Source of the DNA: Gemmatimonadaceae bacterium
Lineage (GTDB): Bacteria; Gemmatimonadota; Gemmatimonadetes; Gemmatimonadales; Gemmatimonadaceae
Direction of reading: 5' to 3'
NCBI GenBank assembly: GCA_035533755.1
Contig: DATLTC010000054.1
Coordinates: forward strand, 1-64,000
DNA: 64,000 nt
The translations under genes were made by a program, and so were the position numbers. Below the pieces are notes generated by a model. That model had not been told where the DNA came from. It saw only the letters and a list, made by a program, of their open reading frames with translations, and searched no databases. This document shows positions 18,258 to 26,051 of the stretch, in pieces. Each line of letters begins with the position of its first letter. Position 1 is the first letter of the stretch.

Positions 18258-20594
18258 ATGATTCTCGCTATTCTGGGCGCGTTCCAGCTCGCCGCGGCGC
18301 AGCCGGTGCCGGAACCGGCGATCTACAACGCGCGTGCCGGTCAGACGTCGGTGCACATTCCCATCATCGACACCACGATCACCGTGGACGGCCGCCTCGA
18401 CGAGCCGGTGTGGCGGCGGGCGTCCATGCTCACCGGGTTCTCGGAATACCAGCCGGTGGACCAGCGCCCCGCGCCCGACTCCACCGAGGTGCTGGTGTGG
18501 TATTCGCGCGACGCGATGTACTTCGGGATCAAAGCCTTCGAGACGCACGGCGCCGTGCGGGCCACGCTCGCCGAGCGCGACAATGTGAGCAGCGACGACA
18601 ACGTCGAGGTGCACCTCGACACCTACGACCAGCGCACCCGCGCGTTCGTGTTCATCGTCAACCCGCTGGGCGTGCAGGCGGACGGGATCAAGAACGAAAT
18701 GGGCGGGTTCGTGCCCGGATCCAACGTGTCGCCGGGCCAGAACGACCTCAGTCCCGATTTCATCTGGGAATCCAAGGGCCACGTCACGCCCTGGGGCTAT
18801 GAAGTCGAGATGCGCATCCCGTTCAGCAGCCTGCGCTACCCCGCGAAGTCGGTGCAGAACTGGGGCATCCAGATCCAGCGCAACGTGCAGCACAGCGGCT
18901 ACCAGGAAACGTGGACCGAGGCCCACAAGGCGTCGGCCAGCTTCATTCGGCAGGAAGGCCAGCTCGTGGGCCTCACCGGCATGCACCATGGGCAGGTGGT
19001 GCAACTCAACCCCGAGCTCACCAACACCGTGACCGGGTCACCCTGCTGCAACACGGCGCTCGACGGCTGGCAGTACGCGTCGAAGCCGCAACTGGGCGGC
19101 AACGTGCGCTGGGCGATGGGGAGCAACTTCGTGCTCAACGGCACGGTGAAGCCCGACTTCTCGCAGGTGGAGGCCGACGCGACGCAGATCGCGGCCGACG
19201 AGCGGTTCGCGCTGTTCTATCCCGAGAAGCGCCCGTTCTTCGTGGAAGGGGCGGACCAGTTCAACGTCCCCAACACGCTGGTCTACACGCGGACCATCGT
19301 GCAGCCGACCGCCGCCGTGAAACTCACCGGGCAGGTGGGGAACACCGACGTCGCGGTGATGTCGGCGCTGGACGCGGGGAGCACGACGCCCGACGGGCGG
19401 AGTCCGCTGGTGGACATCGTGCGGCTCGATCGCGGCTTCGGCCGGCAGAGCACGGTGGGCATGCTCTACAGCGACCGCGTGGGCGGCGGGCGCGCCAACC
19501 GCGTGCTGGACGGCGACGTGCACTACGTGCTCGACCCGCGCACGTACGCCCAGTTCCAGGCGGTGATGAGCTCGACGACGCAGAACGGCACGACGCACGA
19601 CGCCCCGATGTGGGAGACGGTGCTCGACGGCACGGGCCGGGGGTTCGGCTTCCACTACAGCGTCCTCGGCATCGGCAACGGGTTCGCGGCCGACAACGGG
19701 TTCGTGCAGCGCACGGGGATCGTGCAGCCGAGCGTGATGAACCGCCTCACGCTGTACGGCGCGCCGGGGGCGTTCATCGAGCGGTTCAACGTGTACCTCA
19801 TGACGTCCGGCGTGTGGCGGTACGACGACTTCTTCTCGGCCAGGCACCTGCTCGAGGACAAGCTGTCGCCCAACGCGTCGTTCACCCTCCGCGGCGGCTG
19901 GTCGTTCAACGTCACGCCCACGCTCTCGAGCTTCGCGTTCGATCCCGCGGCGTACACCGGCGACTTCACGGGCACGCCGCAGGCGCCGGTGCCGTTCGCG
20001 CCGTCGCCGCGGATCACGACCGCGCTCACCACGCTCAAGCTGTCGACGCCGCAGTTCCAGACGTATGCCGCGTCGGCGGGGATCACGACCGGGAACGACG
20101 TGGACTTCCTGGAGACGGCGCGGGTGCGGCGGCTGGACTACAACGGGAGCCTGGACCTGCGGCCCACGCAGCAGTTGCGCCTGAGCGCCACCTACCAGAG
20201 CAGCACCTTCACGCGGCGCAGCGACGGGGTGCAGTCGCTGTCGGTGCGCATCCCGCGGCTCAAGGTGGAGTACCAACTCACGCGCTCGATCTTCTTCCGG
20301 GTGGTCACGCAGTACACGGCGATGAAGCGCGAACCGCTGCAGGACTGGCGCACCGGACAGGTGCTGCTCGTGGGGAGCGGCGGCACGTACACGCCGTCCA
20401 CGGCGAGCGTGAGCAACGCGCTGCGCACCGACTGGCTGTTCTCCTACCGCCCCACGCCGGGCACGGTGTTCTTCGCGGGGTACGGGAACACGCTCACCGA
20501 GCCGGACCCCCTGGCGCTGGACCGGCTGACGCGGACGAGCGACGCGTTCTTCGTGAAGGTGTCGTATCTGTTCGGGGCGATCGGGGCGCGGTGA
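18258..20594 (+). CDS. DUF5916-family outer-membrane protein with CBM9-like domain
   Basis: 778 residues from the ATG at 18258, beginning with a short signal peptide (MILAILGAFQLAAAQ). An N-terminal carbohydrate-binding-9-like domain spans about 35-220 (TVDGRLDEPVWRRA, WGYEVEMRIPFSSLRY). It is followed by the hallmark FYPEKRPFFVEGADQF of DUF5916 and a long beta-barrel-like C-terminal part that ends in alternating aromatic strands. The family is widespread in Gemmatimonadota, Bacteroidota and Acidobacteriota. Its function is not established; surface sugar or peptide binding coupled to a barrel is a guess. It is divergent from the M14 peptidase with 156 bp between starts, so the two may share control. 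Confidence 0.88.
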   Translation: MILAILGAFQLAAAQPVPEPAIYNARAGQTSVHIPIIDTTITVDGRLDEPVWRRASMLTGFSEYQPVDQRPAPDSTEVLVWYSRDAMYFGIKAFETHGAVRATLAERDNVSSDDNVEVHLDTYDQRTRAFVFIVNPLGVQADGIKNEMGGFVPGSNVSPGQNDLSPDFIWESKGHVTPWGYEVEMRIPFSSLRYPAKSVQNWGIQIQRNVQHSGYQETWTEAHKASASFIRQEGQLVGLTGMHHGQVVQLNPELTNTVTGSPCCNTALDGWQYASKPQLGGNVRWAMGSNFVLNGTVKPDFSQVEADATQIAADERFALFYPEKRPFFVEGADQFNVPNTLVYTRTIVQPTAAVKLTGQVGNTDVAVMSALDAGSTTPDGRSPLVDIVRLDRGFGRQSTVGMLYSDRVGGGRANRVLDGDVHYVLDPRTYAQFQAVMSSTTQNGTTHDAPMWETVLDGTGRGFGFHYSVLGIGNGFAADNGFVQRTGIVQPSVMNRLTLYGAPGAFIERFNVYLMTSGVWRYDDFFSARHLLEDKLSPNASFTLRGGWSFNVTPTLSSFAFDPAAYTGDFTGTPQAPVPFAPSPRITTALTTLKLSTPQFQTYAASAGITTGNDVDFLETARVRRLDYNGSLDLRPTQQLRLSATYQSSTFTRRSDGVQSLSVRIPRLKVEYQLTRSIFFRVVTQYTAMKREPLQDWRTGQVLLVGSGGTYTPSTASVSNALRTDWLFSYRPTPGTVFFAGYGNTLTEPDPLALDRLTRTSDAFFVKVSYLFGAIGAR

Positions 20595-20625
20595 GCCCGG
20601 ACGCCGGCTGCGGCCGGCGGTTTGA

Positions 20626-20648
20626 CTTCGCGCCCGCCAGGCGCGAAG
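20626..20648. repeat. 9-bp perfect inverted repeat in front of TPR kinase
   Basis: CTTCGCGCC, a 5-base loop (CGCCA), then GGCGCGAAG. It lies 31 bases after the DUF5916 stop and 4 bases before a TAGCTTGG promoter-like element. It could terminate the upstream transcript or be an operator for the downstream kinase gene; the sequence does not decide between them. Confidence 0.6.
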
Positions 20649-20652
20649 ATCG

Positions 20653-20660
20653 TAGCTTGG
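20653..20660 (+). promoter_or_regulatory. TAGCTTGG promoter-like element of TPR kinase unit
   Basis: It matches the TAnnTTGG pattern and lies 26 bases before the proposed TTG start at 20687. TTGACT occurs at 20622-20627, but its 25-bp spacing is too long for a normal -35. Confidence 0.4.
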
Positions 20661-20686
20661 CCAATCCTGCACCGCGAAGACCGCAC

Positions 20687-23002
20687 TTGCGAGTTCCCCC
20701 GGAGGCTGCCGCGTCGCACCCACACGAGGACCTCTTCCAGCGGGCCAGCTCGGCGGTCGAGTCGCGGTACAGGCTCGAGCGCGAGTTGGGGCGTGGGGCG
20801 ACGGCGGCGGTGTTCCTCGCGCGCGATCTGAAGCACGAGCGCCTGGTGGCGCTCAAGGTGCTGCTCCCCGAGTTGGCGGCGTCCCTGGGCACCGATCGCT
20901 TCCTGCGCGAGATCCGGCTCGCGGCGCGGCTGGCGCATCCGCACATCCTGCCGGTGCTCGACTCGGGCACGGCGGGCGAACTGCCGTTCTACGTCATGCC
21001 GTACGTCGAGGGGGAAACGCTGCGCGAGCTGCTGGCGCGGCAGGGATCGCTGGCCATCGACATCGCGGTGAACCTGGCGCGCGACGTGGCCGACGCCCTG
21101 GACTACGCCCACGCGGCGGGGATCGTCCACCGCGACGTGAAGCCCGGCAACATCCTGCTCCTCGGGGGGCACGCGGTGCTGGCGGATTTCGGGATCGCGC
21201 GCGCCATGGTGGCCGCGGCCGGCCAGCACGTGACGGGCGCCGGCATGGCCGTGGGCACGCCGGCGTACATGAGCCCGGAGCAGGCGGCCGGCGACGACGC
21301 GGTGGACGGGCGGAGCGATCAGTACTCCCTGGCGATCGTGGTGTTCGAGGCGCTGGTGGGATATCCCCCGTTCGCGGGCGGGACGACGCAGGCGATGATC
21401 GCGCGACGATTCGTGGAGCGGCCGCCGGCGGTGCGGACGCTGCGCGCCGATGCGTCCGAGGCGCTCGAAGACGCGTTGTCGCGCGCCATGGCGCTCGACC
21501 CGGCGGACCGGTTCGCGGACATTCGCGAGTTCGCCACGGCGCTCACCCCGGGCGGCGAACGCACCGTGCGCGTGAGCCCGCCGACCGCGACCCGCGCCGC
21601 GCCGGTGTCGGCGGTGCCCTCGGTAGCCGTCCTTCCGTTCGCCAACGGGAGCACCGATCCGGAGATGGAGTTCTTCTCCGACGGCATGACGGACGAGATC
21701 GTGGGGTCGTTGAGCCGGCTGCGCAATCTGCGGGTGGCGGCGCGGAGTTCGTCGTACGCCGCCCGGTCGCGCCACGAGGATGCGCGCGCGATCGGCGAGC
21801 GGCTGGGCGTGGGGGCCATTCTCGAGGGGAGCGTGCGCCGGGCCGGCACCCGCGTGCGGGTGAACGCGTTTCTCGTCGACGCCCGGACGGGGTTCCAACT
21901 CTGGTCGGATCAGTACGACCGCGAGATCGACGACGTGTTCGCGATCCAGGAGGAAATCGCCACGCGCATCGTCGAGACGCTGCGCGTGCAGCTGCTGGGC
22001 AACGCGGCGCGCCCGCTCGCGGCGTCCACGACGACCAATGCTGCCGCGTACGACGCCTACCTGCGCGGCCGCTACTTTGCCAATCAGCGGACCGAAGCGG
22101 GGCTGCGCCGTAGCCTCGACCAGTTCCGCAGCGCGATCGAGGCCGATCCCGGGTACGCGTCGGCCTACGCCGGGTTGGCGGAGGCGTTGGCGCTGCTCGG
22201 CCTGTACGGCGTGGTGGCGCCGCGCGAGGCGATGCCGCAGGCGGCGCAGCGGGCGGACGAGGCGCTGCAGCACGACCCGGCGCTCGCCGAAGCATACGTG
22301 ACCCTGGGCATGGTGCGCGCCCTCTACGATTTCGATTGGCCGCGGGCCGAGGACGCGTTCCGGCGAGCGATCGCGCTCAGCCCGCGCTATCCGGCGGCGC
22401 ACCAGCGCTACGCGATCGACTGCCTGGCCCCGCAGCGGCGCTTCGGGGCGGCGATGGCCGAGATCGATCAGGCGTGCCAGTTGGAGCCGCTCTCCCCCGT
22501 GCTCCAGGCGAGCGCCGGGATGATCCGGTATTTCGCGGGCGACCTGGACGCGGCGATCGCGATGGAGCGGGCCGCCGCGGCGAGCGACGGGGGATTCGCG
22601 ATGGCCGAGTTCTTCCTCGGCACGATGGCGCGCGACGCGGGGGACATGCCCACCGCCTACGCGGCGTTCCAGCGCGCGATCGCGCTCACCGGGGGAACGC
22701 CGGAGATGATCGCCGGCCTCGCGCGGGCGCACGCCGGGGCCGGACAACAGGGCGAGGCCGAGCGACTCCGCGCGCAGTTGGCGGATGCGGCGCGCGACCG
22801 GTTCGTGTCGCCCTGCCTGCTGGCGCAGATCGACCTGGCGCTGGGGCGCGTGGACTCGGCGCTCGACGGGCTGGAGCTGGCCATGGAGGTCCGGGACCCC
22901 GAACTGGCGTACCTCGTGGTGCGGCCGGTGTATCGCGAGCTGGCGGGACAGGAGCGGTTCGTCCGCCTCTGTCGCGCGCTCGACCTGCCGTTGATCTCGT
23001 AA
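20687..23002 (+). CDS. Soluble Ser/Thr protein kinase-TolB-like-TPR fusion
   Basis: 771 residues from the TTG at 20687. A GTG at 20591, overlapping the upstream stop as GTGA, would add 32 residues, and no ATG exists near the domain start, so the N-terminus is uncertain. The kinase domain covers about 28-285: Lys57 (VALKVL), Asp150 (HRDVKPGN, with Gly for the usual Glu), Asp167 (ADFG), MSPEQA. A TolB-like/adenylate-cyclase-associated domain spans about 310-440 (SVAVLPFANGS, SDGMTDEIVGSL, GAILEGSVRRAG, LWSDQYDR), then TPR repeats (about 450-770). No membrane helix separates kinase from sensor, unlike the propeller kinase at 12195. It probably controls, or is co-expressed with, the FAD oxidoreductase 21 bases downstream. 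Confidence 0.88.
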   Translation: MRVPPEAAASHPHEDLFQRASSAVESRYRLERELGRGATAAVFLARDLKHERLVALKVLLPELAASLGTDRFLREIRLAARLAHPHILPVLDSGTAGELPFYVMPYVEGETLRELLARQGSLAIDIAVNLARDVADALDYAHAAGIVHRDVKPGNILLLGGHAVLADFGIARAMVAAAGQHVTGAGMAVGTPAYMSPEQAAGDDAVDGRSDQYSLAIVVFEALVGYPPFAGGTTQAMIARRFVERPPAVRTLRADASEALEDALSRAMALDPADRFADIREFATALTPGGERTVRVSPPTATRAAPVSAVPSVAVLPFANGSTDPEMEFFSDGMTDEIVGSLSRLRNLRVAARSSSYAARSRHEDARAIGERLGVGAILEGSVRRAGTRVRVNAFLVDARTGFQLWSDQYDREIDDVFAIQEEIATRIVETLRVQLLGNAARPLAASTTTNAAAYDAYLRGRYFANQRTEAGLRRSLDQFRSAIEADPGYASAYAGLAEALALLGLYGVVAPREAMPQAAQRADEALQHDPALAEAYVTLGMVRALYDFDWPRAEDAFRRAIALSPRYPAAHQRYAIDCLAPQRRFGAAMAEIDQACQLEPLSPVLQASAGMIRYFAGDLDAAIAMERAAAASDGGFAMAEFFLGTMARDAGDMPTAYAAFQRAIALTGGTPEMIAGLARAHAGAGQQGEAERLRAQLADAARDRFVSPCLLAQIDLALGRVDSALDGLELAMEVRDPELAYLVVRPVYRELAGQERFVRLCRALDLPLIS

Positions 23003-23023
23003 CCGCCCACCGCCGAGGGCGCG

Positions 23024-25072
23024 ATGACCACCCAATCGAAGACGAGCGTGGCGGTACTGGGCGGCGGCTGCGGCGCGATGGCCGCGGTGTTCGCGCTCAC
23101 GGCCACCGCCGAACTGCGGGCCCGGTACGACGTGACCGTGTACCAGCTGGGATGGCGGCTGGGAGGCAAGGGAGCGAGCGGGCGCAATGCGCAGGCCGGC
23201 CAGCGTATCGAGGAGCACGGGCTCCACATGTGGCTGGGATTCTACGACGACGCCTTTCGCATGATGCGCGAGTGCTACGCCGAATGGAACGGTCCGGTGC
23301 CGTTCGCGCAGGCGTTCATTCCGCAGCGGCTGATCACGTTGCAGGAGCTGGTGGGCACCGGTCCCGCGGCGCAATGGGAGACCTGGAACGTCCACGTGCC
23401 GGTGCTGCCGGGCGAGCCTGGCGTGGACGGCCCGCCGCTGCTGGTGGAGTTGCTGGACGGACTGTTCGACGCGCTCACCGGCCACTACGCGACGGCGGGT
23501 CTCAGGGACCGCGCGGCGGCCGGGTTCCACGCGCTGACCGCGGCGCGCGCGCATCTGGGCACGATGCACGAGGACCCCTCGCGCCACACGCCCCACGACC
23601 GCCAGCAGCTGTTGGCCCACATCGAGACGGCGCGGGCGAGCGTGGCGGCGGCGGCGCCACTGTCGTCGCTGGGCGACTTCATGCGGCGCGCCGCGTTGCT
23701 GGTCGAACTGGGGCTGGCGATCGCGAAGGGATTCGTGACCGACGTCCTGCCCTACGGCGACGCGGGGTACGACTGCATCAACGACGTCGAGTTCCGCGCC
23801 TGGCTCGAATCGCACGGCGCGAGCCCGGACGTCTCCTTCTCGGCGCCGGTGCGCGCGCTGTACGACCTGGGGTTCGCGTACGCGGCCGGCGTTGCCGACC
23901 GCGACCACGCCCAGGCGGCGGCGGGAGTCGCCCTGCGGGTGATGCTGAGCATCGCGTTCGGGAGCCGCGGCGCCCCGCTCTGGAAGATGTACGCCGGGAT
24001 GGGCGACACGGTGTTCACGCCGTTCCACGAGGTGCTCAAGGCGCGCGGGGTGCGCTTCAAGTTCTTCCACCGCGTGCGGGCGCTCCACCTCTCGCCGTCG
24101 GGCGCGCTCGTGCAGCGGGTGGAGCTGTCGCGCCAGGTGGACGTGCTCGCCGGCGCCGAGGAGTACGACCCGTTCGTGCCGGTGGCGGGGATTCCGGCCT
24201 GGCCATCCGATGCGCTTTGGCCCCAGATCAGGGACGGGCAGGCGGTGAAAGCGCGCCTCGAAGCGGAGGGGATCACGCTCGAGTCGCCGCGGTGCACCGA
24301 GGAGGTGGAGCGCGTCACCCTCGAGATGGGCCGCGACTTCGACCTCGTGCTTCTGGGCATCTCGCTGGGCGGTCTGCCCGACGTGTGCGGGGAGTTGCTG
24401 GACGCGAGCGAGTCGTGGCGGTCGATGGTGGCCAACGTGCCGACGGTGGGAACGCAGGCGTTCCAGGTCTGGCTCAACAAGCCGCTGGCCGAACTCGGCT
24501 GGACGGCGGGGCCCACCGTGATGACGTCGTATGCCGAGCCGTTCGACACGTGGGGCGAGATGTCGCACCTCATCCCGCGCGAGGCCTGGCCGCCGCAGGC
24601 CGGCGTGCAGAGCATCCATTACTTCTGCGGCGCGATGCCCGACCATGCGGCGCCAGCCTCGGCGCTGGGGCCGCTGAGCGCGGCCGAGCTGGACGTGGTG
24701 GTGCGTGACCGCGCGCGCGCGTGGCTGGAGGAGCGTATCGCGCACCTGTGGCCGAGCACGATGGCCGGGGGCACGTTCGACTGGAATCTGCTCGTGGATA
24801 TGAACGCGGGCGTGGGGCCGGCGCGGTTCGACGCGCAGTTCTTCCGGTCGAATCTCGGGTTGACCGAGCGGTACGTGCTCTCGCCGCCGGGCTCGATCCG
24901 GTTCCGGCTGCCGCAGCGCGACGCCGAGTTCGGCAATCTGTTCCTCGCCGGCGACTGGACGCGCACGCTCTACAACTCGGGGTGCGTGGAGGCGGCCGTC
25001 GACTCGGGCCTGCGCGCGGCGGCGGCGATCAACGCCTATCCGTCGTTCCCCACCGCCGCGCCCACGACCTAG
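23024..25072 (+). CDS. FAD/NAD(P)-binding oxidoreductase, amine-oxidase/phytoene-dehydrogenase-like
   Basis: 682 residues; ATG at 23024 with GAGGG 5 bases upstream. The N-terminal dinucleotide-binding motif (VAVLGGGCGAMAA, residues about 9-21) and the C-terminal FAD motif (LFLAGDWTRTLYNSGCVEAA) frame a flavoprotein of the phytoene desaturase/hydroxysqualene dehydroxylase/amine oxidase superfamily. The EEHGLHMWLGFYD motif near 66 and WRLGGKGASGR near 44 are shared with the paralogue at 26052-28301. It is 21 bases after the TPR kinase gene, so probably co-transcribed. The substrate is unknown; the clustering with a decarboxylase-like protein suggests lipid, isoprenoid or polyketide-like chemistry, but that is inference. 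Its TAG overlaps the opposite gene's TAG in a shared CTAG. Confidence 0.85.
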   Translation: MTTQSKTSVAVLGGGCGAMAAVFALTATAELRARYDVTVYQLGWRLGGKGASGRNAQAGQRIEEHGLHMWLGFYDDAFRMMRECYAEWNGPVPFAQAFIPQRLITLQELVGTGPAAQWETWNVHVPVLPGEPGVDGPPLLVELLDGLFDALTGHYATAGLRDRAAAGFHALTAARAHLGTMHEDPSRHTPHDRQQLLAHIETARASVAAAAPLSSLGDFMRRAALLVELGLAIAKGFVTDVLPYGDAGYDCINDVEFRAWLESHGASPDVSFSAPVRALYDLGFAYAAGVADRDHAQAAAGVALRVMLSIAFGSRGAPLWKMYAGMGDTVFTPFHEVLKARGVRFKFFHRVRALHLSPSGALVQRVELSRQVDVLAGAEEYDPFVPVAGIPAWPSDALWPQIRDGQAVKARLEAEGITLESPRCTEEVERVTLEMGRDFDLVLLGISLGGLPDVCGELLDASESWRSMVANVPTVGTQAFQVWLNKPLAELGWTAGPTVMTSYAEPFDTWGEMSHLIPREAWPPQAGVQSIHYFCGAMPDHAAPASALGPLSAAELDVVVRDRARAWLEERIAHLWPSTMAGGTFDWNLLVDMNAGVGPARFDAQFFRSNLGLTERYVLSPPGSIRFRLPQRDAEFGNLFLAGDWTRTLYNSGCVEAAVDSGLRAAAAINAYPSFPTAAPTT

Positions 25073-26040
25073 GTATTGGGCGCGCGCCAGACCTCGGTGC
25101 CGGCGTCGGCGGTGAAGTCGAGCTTGGCCCAGCAGGCGAAGAGCACGGGGATGCCGCCCGTGGTGGGCAGGCCGAGGTCATTGGCGATCTGGTGGCTCGG
25201 AAAGTCGGCGAGGTCGAGCACGTAGTCGCCCGTGAGGAGGCCGCCGCCGTAGATGTGGGTGGGCGTGAACGTGCTCTCGATGATCGCCTGATAGCAGGCC
25301 CGCGTGCTGTCGCGCGCGTCGCGGAACTGCTTGAAATTCACCGACGGGACGGCGCGCGAGGCGAGCATCTTCACCACGTCCACCAGCAACTCCAGCCCGT
25401 GCACCGGGAGCTTGGAGGCGCCCTTGCCCCAGAAGTCGATCAGGAGTTTCCACAGATCCTCGATCTCCTGGAGCGGCCCCAGCGTTCCGTCGCGCCGGAC
25501 GCGGGCCACCGTGCGCATGGTGCCCTGGCTGGCGTTGCTCAGCGGATCGAACACGATGGCGTTGGTGACGAAATCCGCCGGATCGGTGGGCTGCAGCGGC
25601 ATCGTGATGTCGCCGATCTCCTTGCGGAAGCCCCAGATCTCGCGGCCGGTGGCCATGCCCATGGGGCCGCTGATGAACAGGTAGGGAATCCAGAAGGTGA
25701 TGCGATCGGGGCTCGAGCCGTCCGTCGTGCGGGCCAGGAGCGGGATCCAGAATCCGGTCTCGTAGTCGGGCGTGTAGCCGGCCTGTTCGGTCACCGAGAA
25801 GTGGCGCGCGGTGAGCGAGTAGCTGAGCATGACCGACGACCCGATCACGGAGTAGGTGATGGCCCCGCCGTTGGGCTGGTTGAGGAACTTGTCGACGAGG
25901 GCCTGCATGTTGGCCTGGGTGCCTTCGACGAAGAAGGCCATCAGCGTGACGCCGTCGCAGGCCGCCGGCGCCTGCGGCACCTGCAGCCCGTGCCCGAGGT
26001 CGTCGACGTAGAGCGGGTAGGACGAGGGCGAGGAGGACAT
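25069..26040 (-). CDS. Acetoacetate decarboxylase-like (ADC fold) protein
   Basis: 323 residues from the ATG at 26040. The segment about 123-146 (FISGPMGMATGREIWGFRKE) is the conserved core of the acetoacetate decarboxylase fold. Lys140 aligns with the Schiff-base lysine of the enzyme, but the following lysine that tunes its pKa in the clostridial enzyme is Glu141 here and the preceding Pro is Arg139. The chemistry may therefore differ from plain decarboxylation; ADC-fold relatives also do aldol or cyclisation reactions. It starts 11 bases after the stop of the FAD oxidoreductase at 26052, in one transcription unit with the cyclase gene further upstream. Confidence 0.8.
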   Translation of the reverse strand: MSSSPSSYPLYVDDLGHGLQVPQAPAACDGVTLMAFFVEGTQANMQALVDKFLNQPNGGAITYSVIGSSVMLSYSLTARHFSVTEQAGYTPDYETGFWIPLLARTTDGSSPDRITFWIPYLFISGPMGMATGREIWGFRKEIGDITMPLQPTDPADFVTNAIVFDPLSNASQGTMRTVARVRRDGTLGPLQEIEDLWKLLIDFWGKGASKLPVHGLELLVDVVKMLASRAVPSVNFKQFRDARDSTRACYQAIIESTFTPTHIYGGGLLTGDYVLDLADFPSHQIANDLGLPTTGGIPVLFACWAKLDFTADAGTEVWRAPNT

Positions 26041-26051
26041 GGCGGGTTCCG

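Noticed and set aside
20444-24745. 1433-codon minus-strand open frame opposite the TPR kinase and FAD oxidoreductase
   Set aside because: There are no domain motifs, its composition is shadow-like, and the plus-strand genes have full catalytic motifs.
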